Assembly (NCBI RefSeq): GCF_010119245.1
Contig: NZ_WNKG01000002.1
Location: forward strand, 62,001 to 126,000
DNA length: 64,000 bases
Direction of reading: 5' to 3'
Source: Cyclobacterium salsum
GTDB lineage: Bacteria; Bacteroidota; Bacteroidia; Cytophagales; Cyclobacteriaceae
Shown here piece after piece: positions 7,358 to 16,194 of the stretch; position 1 is the first letter of the stretch; each line of letters begins with the position of its first letter. The notes below the pieces were generated by a model. The model was not told where the DNA came from. It saw only the letters and a list, made by a program, of their open reading frames with translations, and ran no database searches. A program made the translations under genes and the position numbers.

Positions 7358-8689
7358 ATGGAAAAAAACAACCATTCTTTTGGTAAGGCACCTGTAGGTA
7401 AATTATTACTACAGCAGGCGGTTCCGGCCGCAGTGGGTATATTGGTTTTATCCATATACGGAATTGTAGACACTATTTTTGTGGGCCGTTTTGTCGGGTC
7501 TCTTGGTATTGCTACCATTACGGTAGTTTTGCCGATTACCTTTTTGATTTCAAGTATAGGCATGTCCATCGGGGTAGGAGGAGCATCGGTGATTTCCAGG
7601 GCTTTTGGGGATGGCAATGATGCCAGGGCTTTTTCCACCTTTGGAAATCAAATAGGAATGACCTTGACCCTGGCCCTGCTTTTTGTGGGCCTGGGTTATT
7701 TGTTTTCGGATGAGATCTTGCAACTTTTTGGAGGGAAAGGAGCGGTATTGGAGCCCTCCAAAGAATACTTTTCTATTATTTTAATTGGAATCCCTTTCTT
7801 GGCCTGGGCGATGATGAGTAATAATGTCATTCGGGCAGAAGGTTACCCTAAAGTGGCCATGTACACCCTGATAGTACCGGCCGTTTTCAATATTATTCTG
7901 GATCCCATTTTTATCGTTTGGCTGGATATGGGATTGAAGGGCGCAGCCTGGGCGACTACTATTTCTTACATTGCCAGTGCTGCTTACACCTTGTGGTTTT
8001 TCATGTTTGGAAAATCTATTATGAAAGTGAAAAGTGCTTGGTTTAAACCAGATTTCCAGATCGCCCGGGAAATTGCAGCTTTAGGAGCAGTGACGCTGGC
8101 CAGACAGGGAACGGTGAGCATACTGGCGATTGTTTTGAATAATGAACTCTTTATATACGGAGGAGAAATGGGCTTATCGGTTTTCGGAGTTATCAATCGG
8201 GTAATGATGTTTGCCAATTTCCCCGTCCTGGGGATCACACAGGGCTTTGTGCCCATAGCAGGGTACAATTACGGAGCCAAACTAAACGGTAGGGTTCACC
8301 AGACCATCCGCCTTGCCCTGAGGTCTTCTAGCCTAATAGCACTGCTTATCTTTGTGCTGATAATGAGCTTTACAAGTTCTTTGGTTCAGGTATTTACGGA
8401 AGATGAGAACCTTATTCTGGAGAGCATCCCGGCCATGCGAAAATCTTTTTTGGCCACCCCATTGCTAGCATTCAGTTTAATCGGAAGTGCTTATTTTCAG
8501 GCCATAGGTAAACCGAAAGCTGCGTTGTTACTGGCATTAAGTAAGCAGGGGATTTTCCTGATTCCGCTAGTAATAATCATGCCCCTGTTTTTTGGACTAG
8601 AGGGTATTTGGTATGCCTTTCCCCTGGCAGATACCGGAGCTGCGGTCATATCCTATTTTTACCTTAAAAAGGGAACAAACGCCCTATAG
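7358..8689 (+). CDS. MATE family efflux transporter
   Basis: A 443-residue inner-membrane protein with about twelve hydrophobic segments in two related halves, as in MATE cation/drug antiporters. Family features include the N-terminal LLLQQAVPAAVGILVLSIYGIVDTIFVGR stretch (its first helix) and the repeated P-x-F/L-x-W-A pattern with NVIRAEGYPK near residue 150. MATE proteins export drugs or metabolites in exchange for sodium or protons; the substrate cannot be inferred here. The gene is monocistronic and converges on the Hsp20 gene. Confidence 0.9.
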   Translation: MEKNNHSFGKAPVGKLLLQQAVPAAVGILVLSIYGIVDTIFVGRFVGSLGIATITVVLPITFLISSIGMSIGVGGASVISRAFGDGNDARAFSTFGNQIGMTLTLALLFVGLGYLFSDEILQLFGGKGAVLEPSKEYFSIILIGIPFLAWAMMSNNVIRAEGYPKVAMYTLIVPAVFNIILDPIFIVWLDMGLKGAAWATTISYIASAAYTLWFFMFGKSIMKVKSAWFKPDFQIAREIAALGAVTLARQGTVSILAIVLNNELFIYGGEMGLSVFGVINRVMMFANFPVLGITQGFVPIAGYNYGAKLNGRVHQTIRLALRSSSLIALLIFVLIMSFTSSLVQVFTEDENLILESIPAMRKSFLATPLLAFSLIGSAYFQAIGKPKAALLLALSKQGIFLIPLVIIMPLFFGLEGIWYAFPLADTGAAVISYFYLKKGTNAL

Positions 8690-8792
8690 AGGTATGTTTC
8701 TTCCAAGTCAGTTAAAAAGGCTTCCATACAATGTTTTTGGGAAGGTTTACAGGGTCTGAGGTAAACCAATGTGAAAAATAAAAAATTCTGGC

Positions 8793-8824
8793 AAAAAAAA
8801 AGCCCCGACCAAACGATCGGAGCC
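8793..8824 (-). terminator. Terminator of the Hsp20 gene
   Basis: On the minus strand a GC-rich stem GCTCCGA/TCGGGGC with an 8-nt loop is followed by nine T residues, 13 bp after the Hsp20 stop. Confidence 0.85.
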
Positions 8825-8836
8825 TTTCTACTAGAC

Positions 8837-9283
8837 CTAACCAACTTTAATTTTCTTTGCAGGTGGAGCCTCAACCTCGCTTACCTTGGGTAAGTGAATA
8901 TGCAAAATCCCGTTTTCGTATTTCGCATTGATTCCTTCTTCATCAATTATTTCGGGGAGATTGAATGACCTTTTGATGGCAGCATAGGAAAATTCTTTTC
9001 GTTTCATCTCTCCCTTTTCATCTTCTTTCTTTTCTTCCTTTTCGGCCATTAGTGTCAGTATTCCCTTGCTAAAATCGATTTTGAAGTCATTTTTATCAAA
9101 ACCTGGGGCTGCAACTTCCAACTGAAATTCCTTTTCATTTTCGTTAACATTTACAGAGGGGATTTGGTATTTTTCCTCCCAATCGTAAAACCGCTTGCTC
9201 CAATCTGGCAGATTTTCTGATTCAAAAAAATCAGAAAATACTCTGGGCCAGAAGTTGTCTTTAATTTTGGATGGAGTTTTCAT
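8837..9283 (-). CDS. Small heat-shock protein, Hsp20/alpha-crystallin family
   Basis: A 148-residue ATP-independent holdase chaperone. The alpha-crystallin domain occupies about residues 40-135, with the family pattern ELEVAAPGFDKNDFKID near its start and YENGILHIHLPK near its end. The tail KKIKVG is short. The first ATG in the frame is ten codons further upstream; the internal ATG at 9283 is preferred because MKTPSKIKDNF is a usual N terminus for this group. Monocistronic, with its own terminator. Confidence 0.9.
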   Translation of the reverse strand: MKTPSKIKDNFWPRVFSDFFESENLPDWSKRFYDWEEKYQIPSVNVNENEKEFQLEVAAPGFDKNDFKIDFSKGILTLMAEKEEKKEDEKGEMKRKEFSYAAIKRSFNLPEIIDEEGINAKYENGILHIHLPKVSEVEAPPAKKIKVG

Positions 9284-9402
9284 AGTGCGCTTTTTTAAAT
9301 ATTGAAACGGCATTTAATTCACTACTAATGTATCTATAAACCATTCCATTCTGTATGACAAATGTCACAGATAGGCCTGATTTTTATCAAAAAGCATTGG
9401 CG

Positions 9403-10086
9403 TTAATGGGAAATGATGCGTCCATCTTCCATCACGATGGTCCGATCGGTTTTCTCGGCAAAATCCGGATCGTGGGTAACGATAAGTAGGGTTTGATTGA
9501 AATCTGTGGCCAATTCTTTAAAAATTCCGAAGACAATATCGCTGTTTTTTTTATCCAGATTTCCAGAGGGCTCATCCCCCATGATGATCAGCGGATCGTT
9601 AATTAGTGCCCTGGCTATGGCTACACGCTGTTTTTGCCCACCCGAAAGCTGGTTGGCCTTTTTGAGCGCATGTTCTTCCATTCCAAAAATCCGGAGCTTT
9701 TCCATGGCTTTTACTTCGAGCTGCTCCCTGTTCAATTTACCTAATTTCAGACCGGGTACCATCACATTTTCCAATACCGAAAATTCGGTGAGTAAGTAAT
9801 GAAATTGAAAAACGAAACCAATTTTTTCATTGCGGATGCGGGAAAGGTAGCTGGCAGATTTATCGGTAATTATTTCCTGGTCTATCAATAGCTTTCCCTG
9901 GTAACTGGTATCCATGGTGGATAAAATGTAAAGAAGCGTCGATTTCCCACAACCAGATTTGCCCATGACGGATACAAAATCCCCGCGATTGATCGAAAAG
10001 GAAATTTTTTTGAGTACTTGTGTTTTTACCGGGCTGTAGAAAAACTTATCAATATTCTGTGCCTCTAATACTTTCCTGTTGTCCAT
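9403..10086 (-). CDS. LolD/MacB-type ABC transporter ATPase
   Basis: A 227-residue ATPase of the MacB/LolD group. Walker A is GKSGCGKST (42-50), the signature is [13 protein letters not shown] and Walker B is [12 protein letters not shown]. The SGNLD ending is typical of LolD-like ATPases that work with FtsX-type permeases. It is the third gene of a minus-strand operon behind an adaptor and a permease, with one base between the permease stop and this start. It likely drives a mechanotransmission exporter; cargo is unknown. Confidence 0.92.
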   Translation of the reverse strand: MDNRKVLEAQNIDKFFYSPVKTQVLKKISFSINRGDFVSVMGKSGCGKSTLLYILSTMDTSYQGKLLIDQEIITDKSASYLSRIRNEKIGFVFQFHYLLTEFSVLENVMVPGLKLGKLNREQLEVKAMEKLRIFGMEEHALKKANQLSGGQKQRVAIARALINDPLIIMGDEPSGNLDKKNSDIVFGIFKELATDFNQTLLIVTHDPDFAEKTDRTIVMEDGRIISH

Positions 10087-10087
10087 T

Positions 10088-11347
10088 TTATTTTCCTCTG
10101 ATAATATCTACCGGGTCAACCCCGCTCGCTTTTTTGGCGGGGAAATAGCCAGCAAAGTAAGTCGTGACTAAACTAAATATCCCTCCGATAAGGTAATAAC
10201 GTGGGTTAAAGTCCACAGGAAAGGTCTTAATGGTAGGCAAGGCCTCTGTCTCAAATGGGAGCTGGTCAATACCCAACCCTGCCAGGTAACCAAGGCACAA
10301 ACCAAGGGTACCTCCTGCTAACCCGATAATTAAGGCGATGTTGATAAAAATGATGTTAACATCCCTTCCAGAAAATCCAATTGCTTTTAAGATGGCAATG
10401 GTATCCATTTTTTCATAAATCATCATGTTTAAGATATTGTAAATACCAAATCCCGATACAATTAATAGCGTAATCCCGACGGCATAACTGATTAGGTTCC
10501 TTATCTCTGTTCCTGTCTCAAATTGAGCGTTGACCGTTTGAATATCATCTGCGTTAATCTTAAAAAGGCCGGCATAGTCTCTTGCCATGGAAGGAGCCAG
10601 ATCCAATTCCCGAAGTTTTACCTGAATGTCCGTGATGTAAGAGGGGGGCTCGCCCAGTATTTTCTGGACCGTTTGAAGGGATGCATAACTTTGGATATTA
10701 TCCAATTCCCCCAAACCTGATTGATAATACCCCACCACTTTCAATTGTACCCGGTCTCCACGGGAAGTCGTCGCTTGAATGACATCTCCAATATCCGCCA
10801 GCATTCGGTCAGCAGCCCCTTTCCCCAGGATGATGCTATTGTTCGTTTGAGTCAGGTCCATAGGTGTACCGACAGTAACATAATCGGATAATGCAAACAA
10901 GTCATTTTCTGCTGGTACGTCGATTCCACTTATCGTTCCGGAAATATCGCTTGAACCAACATTAAAAAACACTTGGGTAGACACCTTGGGGGCAACGCCC
11001 AAAACCCGGGGATCTTCCTCCAGGGTTTTGATAATGGCACTGCTATTGTAAATGCGTAATCGGCTGCTCGTTGGTTTGATTGACCGAATGGTATTGGTGT
11101 AATTTTTATATTTTTCCGATTGGTCTATGGGTTGATCCGGATTAGGCTTGATTTCATTATAAAACCGAATATGAGGTGTACGATTAAGCACCAGTCCATC
11201 CAGCATCTGGTTTAGCCCATTCATAAAACCAAGTAGGGCAATAAACATGGTGATACTAAACGTTACACCAACAGCTGCCACCATTGTTTGCTTAAATCTT
11301 GCCAGCATGAGAGAACGTGCAATGTGCAGTAACAAACCGTACTTCAT
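10088..11347 (-). CDS. FtsX/MacB-like ABC transporter permease
   Basis: A 419-residue inner-membrane protein with one N-terminal helix (about 15-42), a large periplasmic MacB-PCD-like domain (about 43-270) and three C-terminal helices of the FtsX domain (about 285-410, ending in PAKKASGVDPVDIIRGK). This is the four-helix layout of LolC/E and MacB permeases. It overlaps the adaptor gene by four bases (ATGA). The trio of adaptor, permease and separate ATPase suggests a tripartite exporter of MacAB or lipoprotein-release type. Confidence 0.9.
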   Translation of the reverse strand: MKYGLLLHIARSLMLARFKQTMVAAVGVTFSITMFIALLGFMNGLNQMLDGLVLNRTPHIRFYNEIKPNPDQPIDQSEKYKNYTNTIRSIKPTSSRLRIYNSSAIIKTLEEDPRVLGVAPKVSTQVFFNVGSSDISGTISGIDVPAENDLFALSDYVTVGTPMDLTQTNNSIILGKGAADRMLADIGDVIQATTSRGDRVQLKVVGYYQSGLGELDNIQSYASLQTVQKILGEPPSYITDIQVKLRELDLAPSMARDYAGLFKINADDIQTVNAQFETGTEIRNLISYAVGITLLIVSGFGIYNILNMMIYEKMDTIAILKAIGFSGRDVNIIFINIALIIGLAGGTLGLCLGYLAGLGIDQLPFETEALPTIKTFPVDFNPRYYLIGGIFSLVTTYFAGYFPAKKASGVDPVDIIRGK

Positions 11348-12435
11348 GGTTTTAACAGTTGGGTGGTTTCGTCTATTCCGCTAAGGATTTCTGTTTCACT
11401 GTAATTTTTAATACCCGTTCTGACCTGAAGGGTATCACCGCCGGAAGTGATCACCTGATTGCCCTGAAAAATATAGGAACTGGGAATTAAAAGCGCATTT
11501 TCCTTTGCTTCTATAATAATATTGGCTTCAAATGTTAGGTTTGGGTACAATGTCTTGGGTTTGGTTACCATAGAAGCTTCCACCACGAAACTTTTGTTTC
11601 CGGAATCCATCATCGGATTGATTTTGGAAATCCGGGCATCAAAAACCTGATCCTGGTAACTGTCAAAGCTTATCATTACCTCCTGGCCTAATTCGATCTG
11701 AGAAATATCGTACTCATCTACCAATAACTCCAATATAAATTCTTCTCCATCCCCGATTATGGCCAGGGTATTCTGGGCGTTTACCAGTTCCCCCTTCTCC
11801 TTGAGCACGGAATACACACGCCCGTTAATCGTACTCTTGATTTCCAGCTCATTGGCTAAAGCGGAAGCTTTTTCCAGGTTTTTTTTAGCAGTAGTCTCGT
11901 TATGATCTAATTCCCTTTTCAGGGTTTCTTTTTTGAGTTTCAGTGAAGCATATTCGGTTTTCCTCTGGGCATAGGACAGCAGGCGCTGCTCTAGTTGCAG
12001 GTCCGTGCCTATTTCCCGTTCATTTAGTCTTTTTTGTCTCTCCAACAAAAGCGAATCATGGGCCATTTGGGATTGAGCCAGGTCAATTTGCACTTCCAGC
12101 TCCTGAATTTTCTCCAAGTTATTTTCCCTTTCCGAAAAGGATCTTGAAAGGGATGCGATTTCCCGGTTCAGGATAGTAGTTTCGTTGGACAGCGAAAACA
12201 AGCGCATTCCGTTTTGGACAGAATCGCCCTCTTTCACATAAATTTCCTTGATATAGCCTGTAGTATTCGGCTTTACTTCGTATTGGTTTTTACTTGCCAC
12301 TTTCCCGGAAGCATAAACGGATAAGGTGATGTGTTCCCTTACCGGGCTGGTTTTTTCCGCCTGGGGCTGGCAGGAAATAGTAGTCAACAGGCCGCTAAAA
12401 ATGGCACTCGTAACAATTCTATTTAAACTAAGCAT
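11344..12435 (-). CDS. HlyD/MacA-like periplasmic adaptor lipoprotein
   Basis: A 363-residue adaptor. The N-terminal hydrophobic segment ends in a possible lipobox before C22 (LTTISC), suggesting anchoring to the membrane. A half-lipoyl motif (IKEIYVKEGDSVQNG, about 47-61) is followed by a long coiled-coil hairpin (about 80-190), the second lipoyl half and a beta-barrel domain. It is the first gene of the exporter operon. Such adaptors bridge the permease to an outer-membrane channel; no TolC gene lies in this operon. The divergent histidine kinase gene starts 196 bp away. Confidence 0.88.
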   Translation of the reverse strand: MLSLNRIVTSAIFSGLLTTISCQPQAEKTSPVREHITLSVYASGKVASKNQYEVKPNTTGYIKEIYVKEGDSVQNGMRLFSLSNETTILNREIASLSRSFSERENNLEKIQELEVQIDLAQSQMAHDSLLLERQKRLNEREIGTDLQLEQRLLSYAQRKTEYASLKLKKETLKRELDHNETTAKKNLEKASALANELEIKSTINGRVYSVLKEKGELVNAQNTLAIIGDGEEFILELLVDEYDISQIELGQEVMISFDSYQDQVFDARISKINPMMDSGNKSFVVEASMVTKPKTLYPNLTFEANIIIEAKENALLIPSSYIFQGNQVITSGGDTLQVRTGIKNYSETEILSGIDETTQLLKP

Positions 12436-12631
12436 GGTTCAGAAATTCCTTGTTTCATGGTAACAAGTTATGGGAATTTTATCTTCCTTTAATGTAAATA
12501 AAAGAAAAATACTTGCTTACTTTAGAATAATTAAAGAAAGAGATCAGAGTCCAGTTAATTTTTGTTTTGTATTTTAACGGAAGATTTTGAAGATGGAAAA
12601 GTATTCAGTTTGAAGGTAACCACTCATTAAA

Positions 12632-13579
12632 ATGGAAGCGAGTAAAAAGATTTCGATTATTTATGTGATGGTCGGAGTCCTATGGATTTTTGGAAGTGAT
12701 AAATTGATTCATTTTTTGTGGGGTGGTATGGATATGGCACAATTGGGTTATCTACAGACCGCTAAGGGGGTTTTTTACGTGGTGCTAACGGGATTTTTAT
12801 TGTACTTATTGATTGACAGGCATTACCATTTTCTGGACAAGAAGGTAAAAGAGCTGGAGCTGGCTAATAGCAAATTAGAAGAAGAGCGACTGAAATCGGA
12901 GCATTCAATAAACCAGCTGGACCAGTTTATCCTGGTGGCATCCAATGACCTTGCGGAGCCTGTACGACAGAGTCAGGGTTTTTTAGAATTATTTATCAGA
13001 AAAAATGAACAAATATTGCCAGAAAAATCGATTGCTTTCTTGCGCCTTACATTAGATAACTTTATAAAAATAAAGCATGTAATTCAGGATTTGGTTTCCT
13101 TTTCACAGCTTTCAGAAAAAGGAATCCAAGTGGAAGATGTAGACTTGAATGAGGTTCTTGAAAAGGTTATTCACCTGAATTCCAAAAAAATCAAAGAGGG
13201 AAATATTGACATTAGAAAAGAGGTACTTCCCATTGTGAAAGGGGACTACAAACGTTTTACCCAGCTTTTTGACCATTTATTTAATAATGCCATTAAGTTT
13301 GGAGACCCTGAACGGGCATTGCGAATAGCGATAAGTGCCTCCCGGTCGGAGGATAGGCTCATATTGGCAATAAAAGATAATGGGAGAGGGATATCTCCTG
13401 AATACCTTCAAAGTATATTTTATATTTTGCAGCAATACGACCATGGGTTTATCAAAAGAGGCACGGGCATGGGGCTGGCCATTTGCAAAAAAATCGTTGA
13501 AGATGTGGGAGGAGAGATATGGGCTACTTCGGTACAAGGAGAGGGTAGCACGTTTTACGTTGCATTTAAGGACAAGTAA
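12632..13579 (+). CDS. Membrane histidine kinase homologue lacking the phospho-acceptor histidine
   Basis: A 315-residue protein with two N-terminal membrane helices (about 7-28 and 43-62), a short coiled coil, a DHp domain and an HATPase domain. The H box reads ILVASNDLAEPVRQ: the family pattern is ASHDLQEPLR, so the phospho-accepting His is Asn (N105, codon AAT). The ATP-binding domain looks intact: N box NNAIKF, G1 DNGRGIS and G2 GTGMGLAICKKI. The protein could bind ATP and phosphorylate another protein's DHp domain in trans, or act as a regulator, but it cannot autophosphorylate at the usual site. The next kinase gene starts 13 bp downstream. Confidence 0.88.
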   Translation: MEASKKISIIYVMVGVLWIFGSDKLIHFLWGGMDMAQLGYLQTAKGVFYVVLTGFLLYLLIDRHYHFLDKKVKELELANSKLEEERLKSEHSINQLDQFILVASNDLAEPVRQSQGFLELFIRKNEQILPEKSIAFLRLTLDNFIKIKHVIQDLVSFSQLSEKGIQVEDVDLNEVLEKVIHLNSKKIKEGNIDIRKEVLPIVKGDYKRFTQLFDHLFNNAIKFGDPERALRIAISASRSEDRLILAIKDNGRGISPEYLQSIFYILQQYDHGFIKRGTGMGLAICKKIVEDVGGEIWATSVQGEGSTFYVAFKDK

Positions 13580-13591
13580 ATTTTTCAAAAG

Positions 13592-15580
13592 ATGAAACAA
13601 GATAAACGATACTCTATTGATCTGCTATCTGTTTTTGATGATGCCACTGTTGGAATTGCATTTATCGATCCGGAGGGAAATTGGGAAAAAGGGAACTCAA
13701 ATTTTTTACGTTTTACCGGATGTGATGAAGAACATTTTCCCGGCTTTACCTGGGACGATGTTTTTAATAAGGACGAAAATAATGCCGGGTTTTCCAGTGC
13801 CATTAGGGCTGCGTCTTCCAAGTTTTCCCCGGTAGTGCTAAAAGTTTTTCGAAAGGATGGTAAACAGATTTGGCTGAATGTGTTTTTGCTTCCGTTAGAA
13901 AACAAGCATTTTGCCTGCATTGCAGAAGATATTACAGAGGAAATAATCTTCAAGGAGCTTGATCAACTGGAGCGGGATGTTTTGGAAAAAAATGCCTTGC
14001 CTTATTACCGGTTGGAAGAAGTTTTGGATGAATTCATTCTGGGATTGGAACAGATTTTCCCTGAGACGGTCTGTTCCATTATGAAAGTGAGTGATGATAA
14101 AGTGTATTGCTGGTCGGCGAAGGGCCTTCCGGAAGATTACCTTCGGGAAATCGAAGGGGCCAGTATCGGTCCAAAAGCCGGATCCTGTGGAACGGCGGCA
14201 TTCTTCAAGGCTGCGGTGATCGTGGAGGATATTTCGAGCGATTATCGCTGGGAACCCTATAAGTCCACCATTTTATCACATGGATTTAGGGCTTGTTGGT
14301 CCAATCCGATTCTTTCAGCTTCGGGAAAAGTACTGGCGACTTTTGCTATTTATTATCGAAAGGTAACCTCTCCTGAATCGATGGAATTAAGTTTCATCAA
14401 CAGATCTGGTAAAATCCTTGCCATTATTTTGGAAAACTACCAATCCGTTCAGTCTCTTAAACAAAGTAACCAACGGTTTCAATACGTAACAGAAGCAACT
14501 TCGGAGGCTATATGGGATGCGGATTTAAGAAAAGGCACCGTCGTTTGGAGTCAAGGATATCATACCCTTTTTGGACATCCCCACCAGCAAGATGAGATGG
14601 ATGGTAGTTCCTGGTCAGATTACATTCACCCCGATGATTATGATGCGGTTACTGGTAGTATTCAGCGTATAATTGATGGTAGAAAGAAAACCTGGACCCA
14701 GGCGTACCGGTTTCGGAAGGCGGATGGAAGCTACCTGAGAGTGGAGGACAAAGGCTTGGTCGTACGGGACCCCGAAGGTAAGCCGCTTCGGATGGTAGGG
14801 GCTATGAGGGATATTTCTGCCCAATATGCTTACAATCGTGCGCTTAAGGAATTAAACCGATCGTTGGAAACTAGCAAGAAGCATCTTGAGGCCACTAATG
14901 CGGAATTAGAGCAGTATGCTTTTATTGCTTCGCACCACCTTCAGGAGCCTTTACGAACGGTGATTGGATTTATGGATAATCTTTACAAATCCTACGGAAA
15001 AGACCTGGATGATAAGGCCCGCAGATACGTTTTATTTGCAATGAATGATGCCAAACAAATGAGGCAGCAGATTCTTGATTTATTGGAGTACGGGACCATC
15101 GGAAAAGAGCAAAAAAAACCGCCATTTCAATGGCTTGAAACTTCCAATTTAGTAGAAGATGTGCTACGAATAAACTGCGAATTCATTCAACAGGCATCTG
15201 CGAAAATCAATGTCGGTAATTTGCCTCGGGTCTGGGCTGATAAAAAGCGATTGATTCAGGTGTTTACGCATCTGATTTTAAATGGAATCAAATACCAGCC
15301 TCCTTCTCAAAAAGCAGAAATTTTCATTAGTAGCCAACAGAAAAAAGGAGAAGTCGTCATTTGTGTTCAGGATAATGGGTTGGGTATAGACGCAGCCTAT
15401 CATCAAAAAATATTTTTGCTGTTCCACCGATTGCATGGAAAGGACGCGTTTCCCGGAACCGGAATTGGTTTGCCCATCTGCAAAAAAGTAATAACACACC
15501 ATGGGGGCAGCATTTGGGTGGAATCACAGCTTGGGAAGGGTAGTAGGTTTTATTTTACCATACCTTCAAAATCGGAGTAA
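13592..15580 (+). CDS. PAS-GAF-PAS sensor histidine kinase
   Basis: A 662-residue soluble kinase without membrane segments. Domains in order are PAS (about 5-112), GAF (135-285), a PAS_3-type fold (295-412), coiled coil, DHp (435-500) and HATPase (545-658). The acceptor histidine H448 is present (IASHHLQEPLR), although the following acidic residue of the usual HD/HE pair is a second His. The ATP site has GLGIDAAY and GTGIGLPICKKV. GAF and PAS imply sensing of a small ligand, redox state or light; no phytochrome-type chromophore cysteine was identified. It follows the His-less kinase homologue by 13 bp and precedes two receiver genes. Confidence 0.88.
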   Translation: MKQDKRYSIDLLSVFDDATVGIAFIDPEGNWEKGNSNFLRFTGCDEEHFPGFTWDDVFNKDENNAGFSSAIRAASSKFSPVVLKVFRKDGKQIWLNVFLLPLENKHFACIAEDITEEIIFKELDQLERDVLEKNALPYYRLEEVLDEFILGLEQIFPETVCSIMKVSDDKVYCWSAKGLPEDYLREIEGASIGPKAGSCGTAAFFKAAVIVEDISSDYRWEPYKSTILSHGFRACWSNPILSASGKVLATFAIYYRKVTSPESMELSFINRSGKILAIILENYQSVQSLKQSNQRFQYVTEATSEAIWDADLRKGTVVWSQGYHTLFGHPHQQDEMDGSSWSDYIHPDDYDAVTGSIQRIIDGRKKTWTQAYRFRKADGSYLRVEDKGLVVRDPEGKPLRMVGAMRDISAQYAYNRALKELNRSLETSKKHLEATNAELEQYAFIASHHLQEPLRTVIGFMDNLYKSYGKDLDDKARRYVLFAMNDAKQMRQQILDLLEYGTIGKEQKKPPFQWLETSNLVEDVLRINCEFIQQASAKINVGNLPRVWADKKRLIQVFTHLILNGIKYQPPSQKAEIFISSQQKKGEVVICVQDNGLGIDAAYHQKIFLLFHRLHGKDAFPGTGIGLPICKKVITHHGGSIWVESQLGKGSRFYFTIPSKSE

Positions 15581-15758
15581 AATGTTTGGGATTATGTCCG
15601 ATTTCTTATTCGCTAACAGACTGAACTTAACTTCTTTAGAATATTATTATTAAAATTTGCAGGGTAATATTTGGATTTAAACTAGATTTGTTTTTTATTC
15701 AACTACCACGAAAGGGTACTTTCTGGTAAAGTCGGCTGACCAACCAAAACTTTAATAA

Positions 15759-16190
15759 ATGAAAATGCTAAAGCTTTTTTTAATAGAAGATAATGAAGGA
15801 GATATTTTATTAATTTCCGAAGCACTGGAAGACTTGAATTTTCCCCTTCAAATCACTTGTGCCAAAGATGGTCAGGAAGCAGTGGAGTTTCTTAAAACCT
15901 GCGTCCATGGAAACCAAACCGAAGTGCCCGACCTTGTTTTACTGGATATTAATTTGCCCAAAAAAAATGGGCAAGAAGTGCTTCATTTCATTAAAAATTC
16001 GGAAGGATTGAAACAGCTTCCAGTGATCATGTTGACTACCTCATCTAGTCATAACGATATTCTGGAATCGTATTTAAACCATGCCAATAGTTACATTACC
16101 AAACCGGTAGGCTCAGAAAGTTATCAGGATATTCTGGAGAAAATTGAAAAATTCTGGTTTTCCCTGGCTCAGCTTCCCTCAAAATCCTGA
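15759..16190 (+). CDS. Rcp1-like single-domain response regulator
   Basis: A 143-residue receiver domain with no output domain. Acid pocket E10/D11, phospho-acceptor D63 (LVLLDINLP), the conserved Thr in MLTTSS and Lys in SYITKPVG are all present. The IEDNEGD start and the long loop before D63 match the Rcp1 group, which takes phosphate from phytochrome-like and PAS kinases with DLQEPL-type H boxes. It lies 178 bp after the PAS-GAF-PAS kinase and 4 bp before the next receiver gene, so it probably shuttles phosphate between them. Confidence 0.9.
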   Translation: MKMLKLFLIEDNEGDILLISEALEDLNFPLQITCAKDGQEAVEFLKTCVHGNQTEVPDLVLLDINLPKKNGQEVLHFIKNSEGLKQLPVIMLTTSSSHNDILESYLNHANSYITKPVGSESYQDILEKIEKFWFSLAQLPSKS

Positions 16191-16194
16191 CTCC

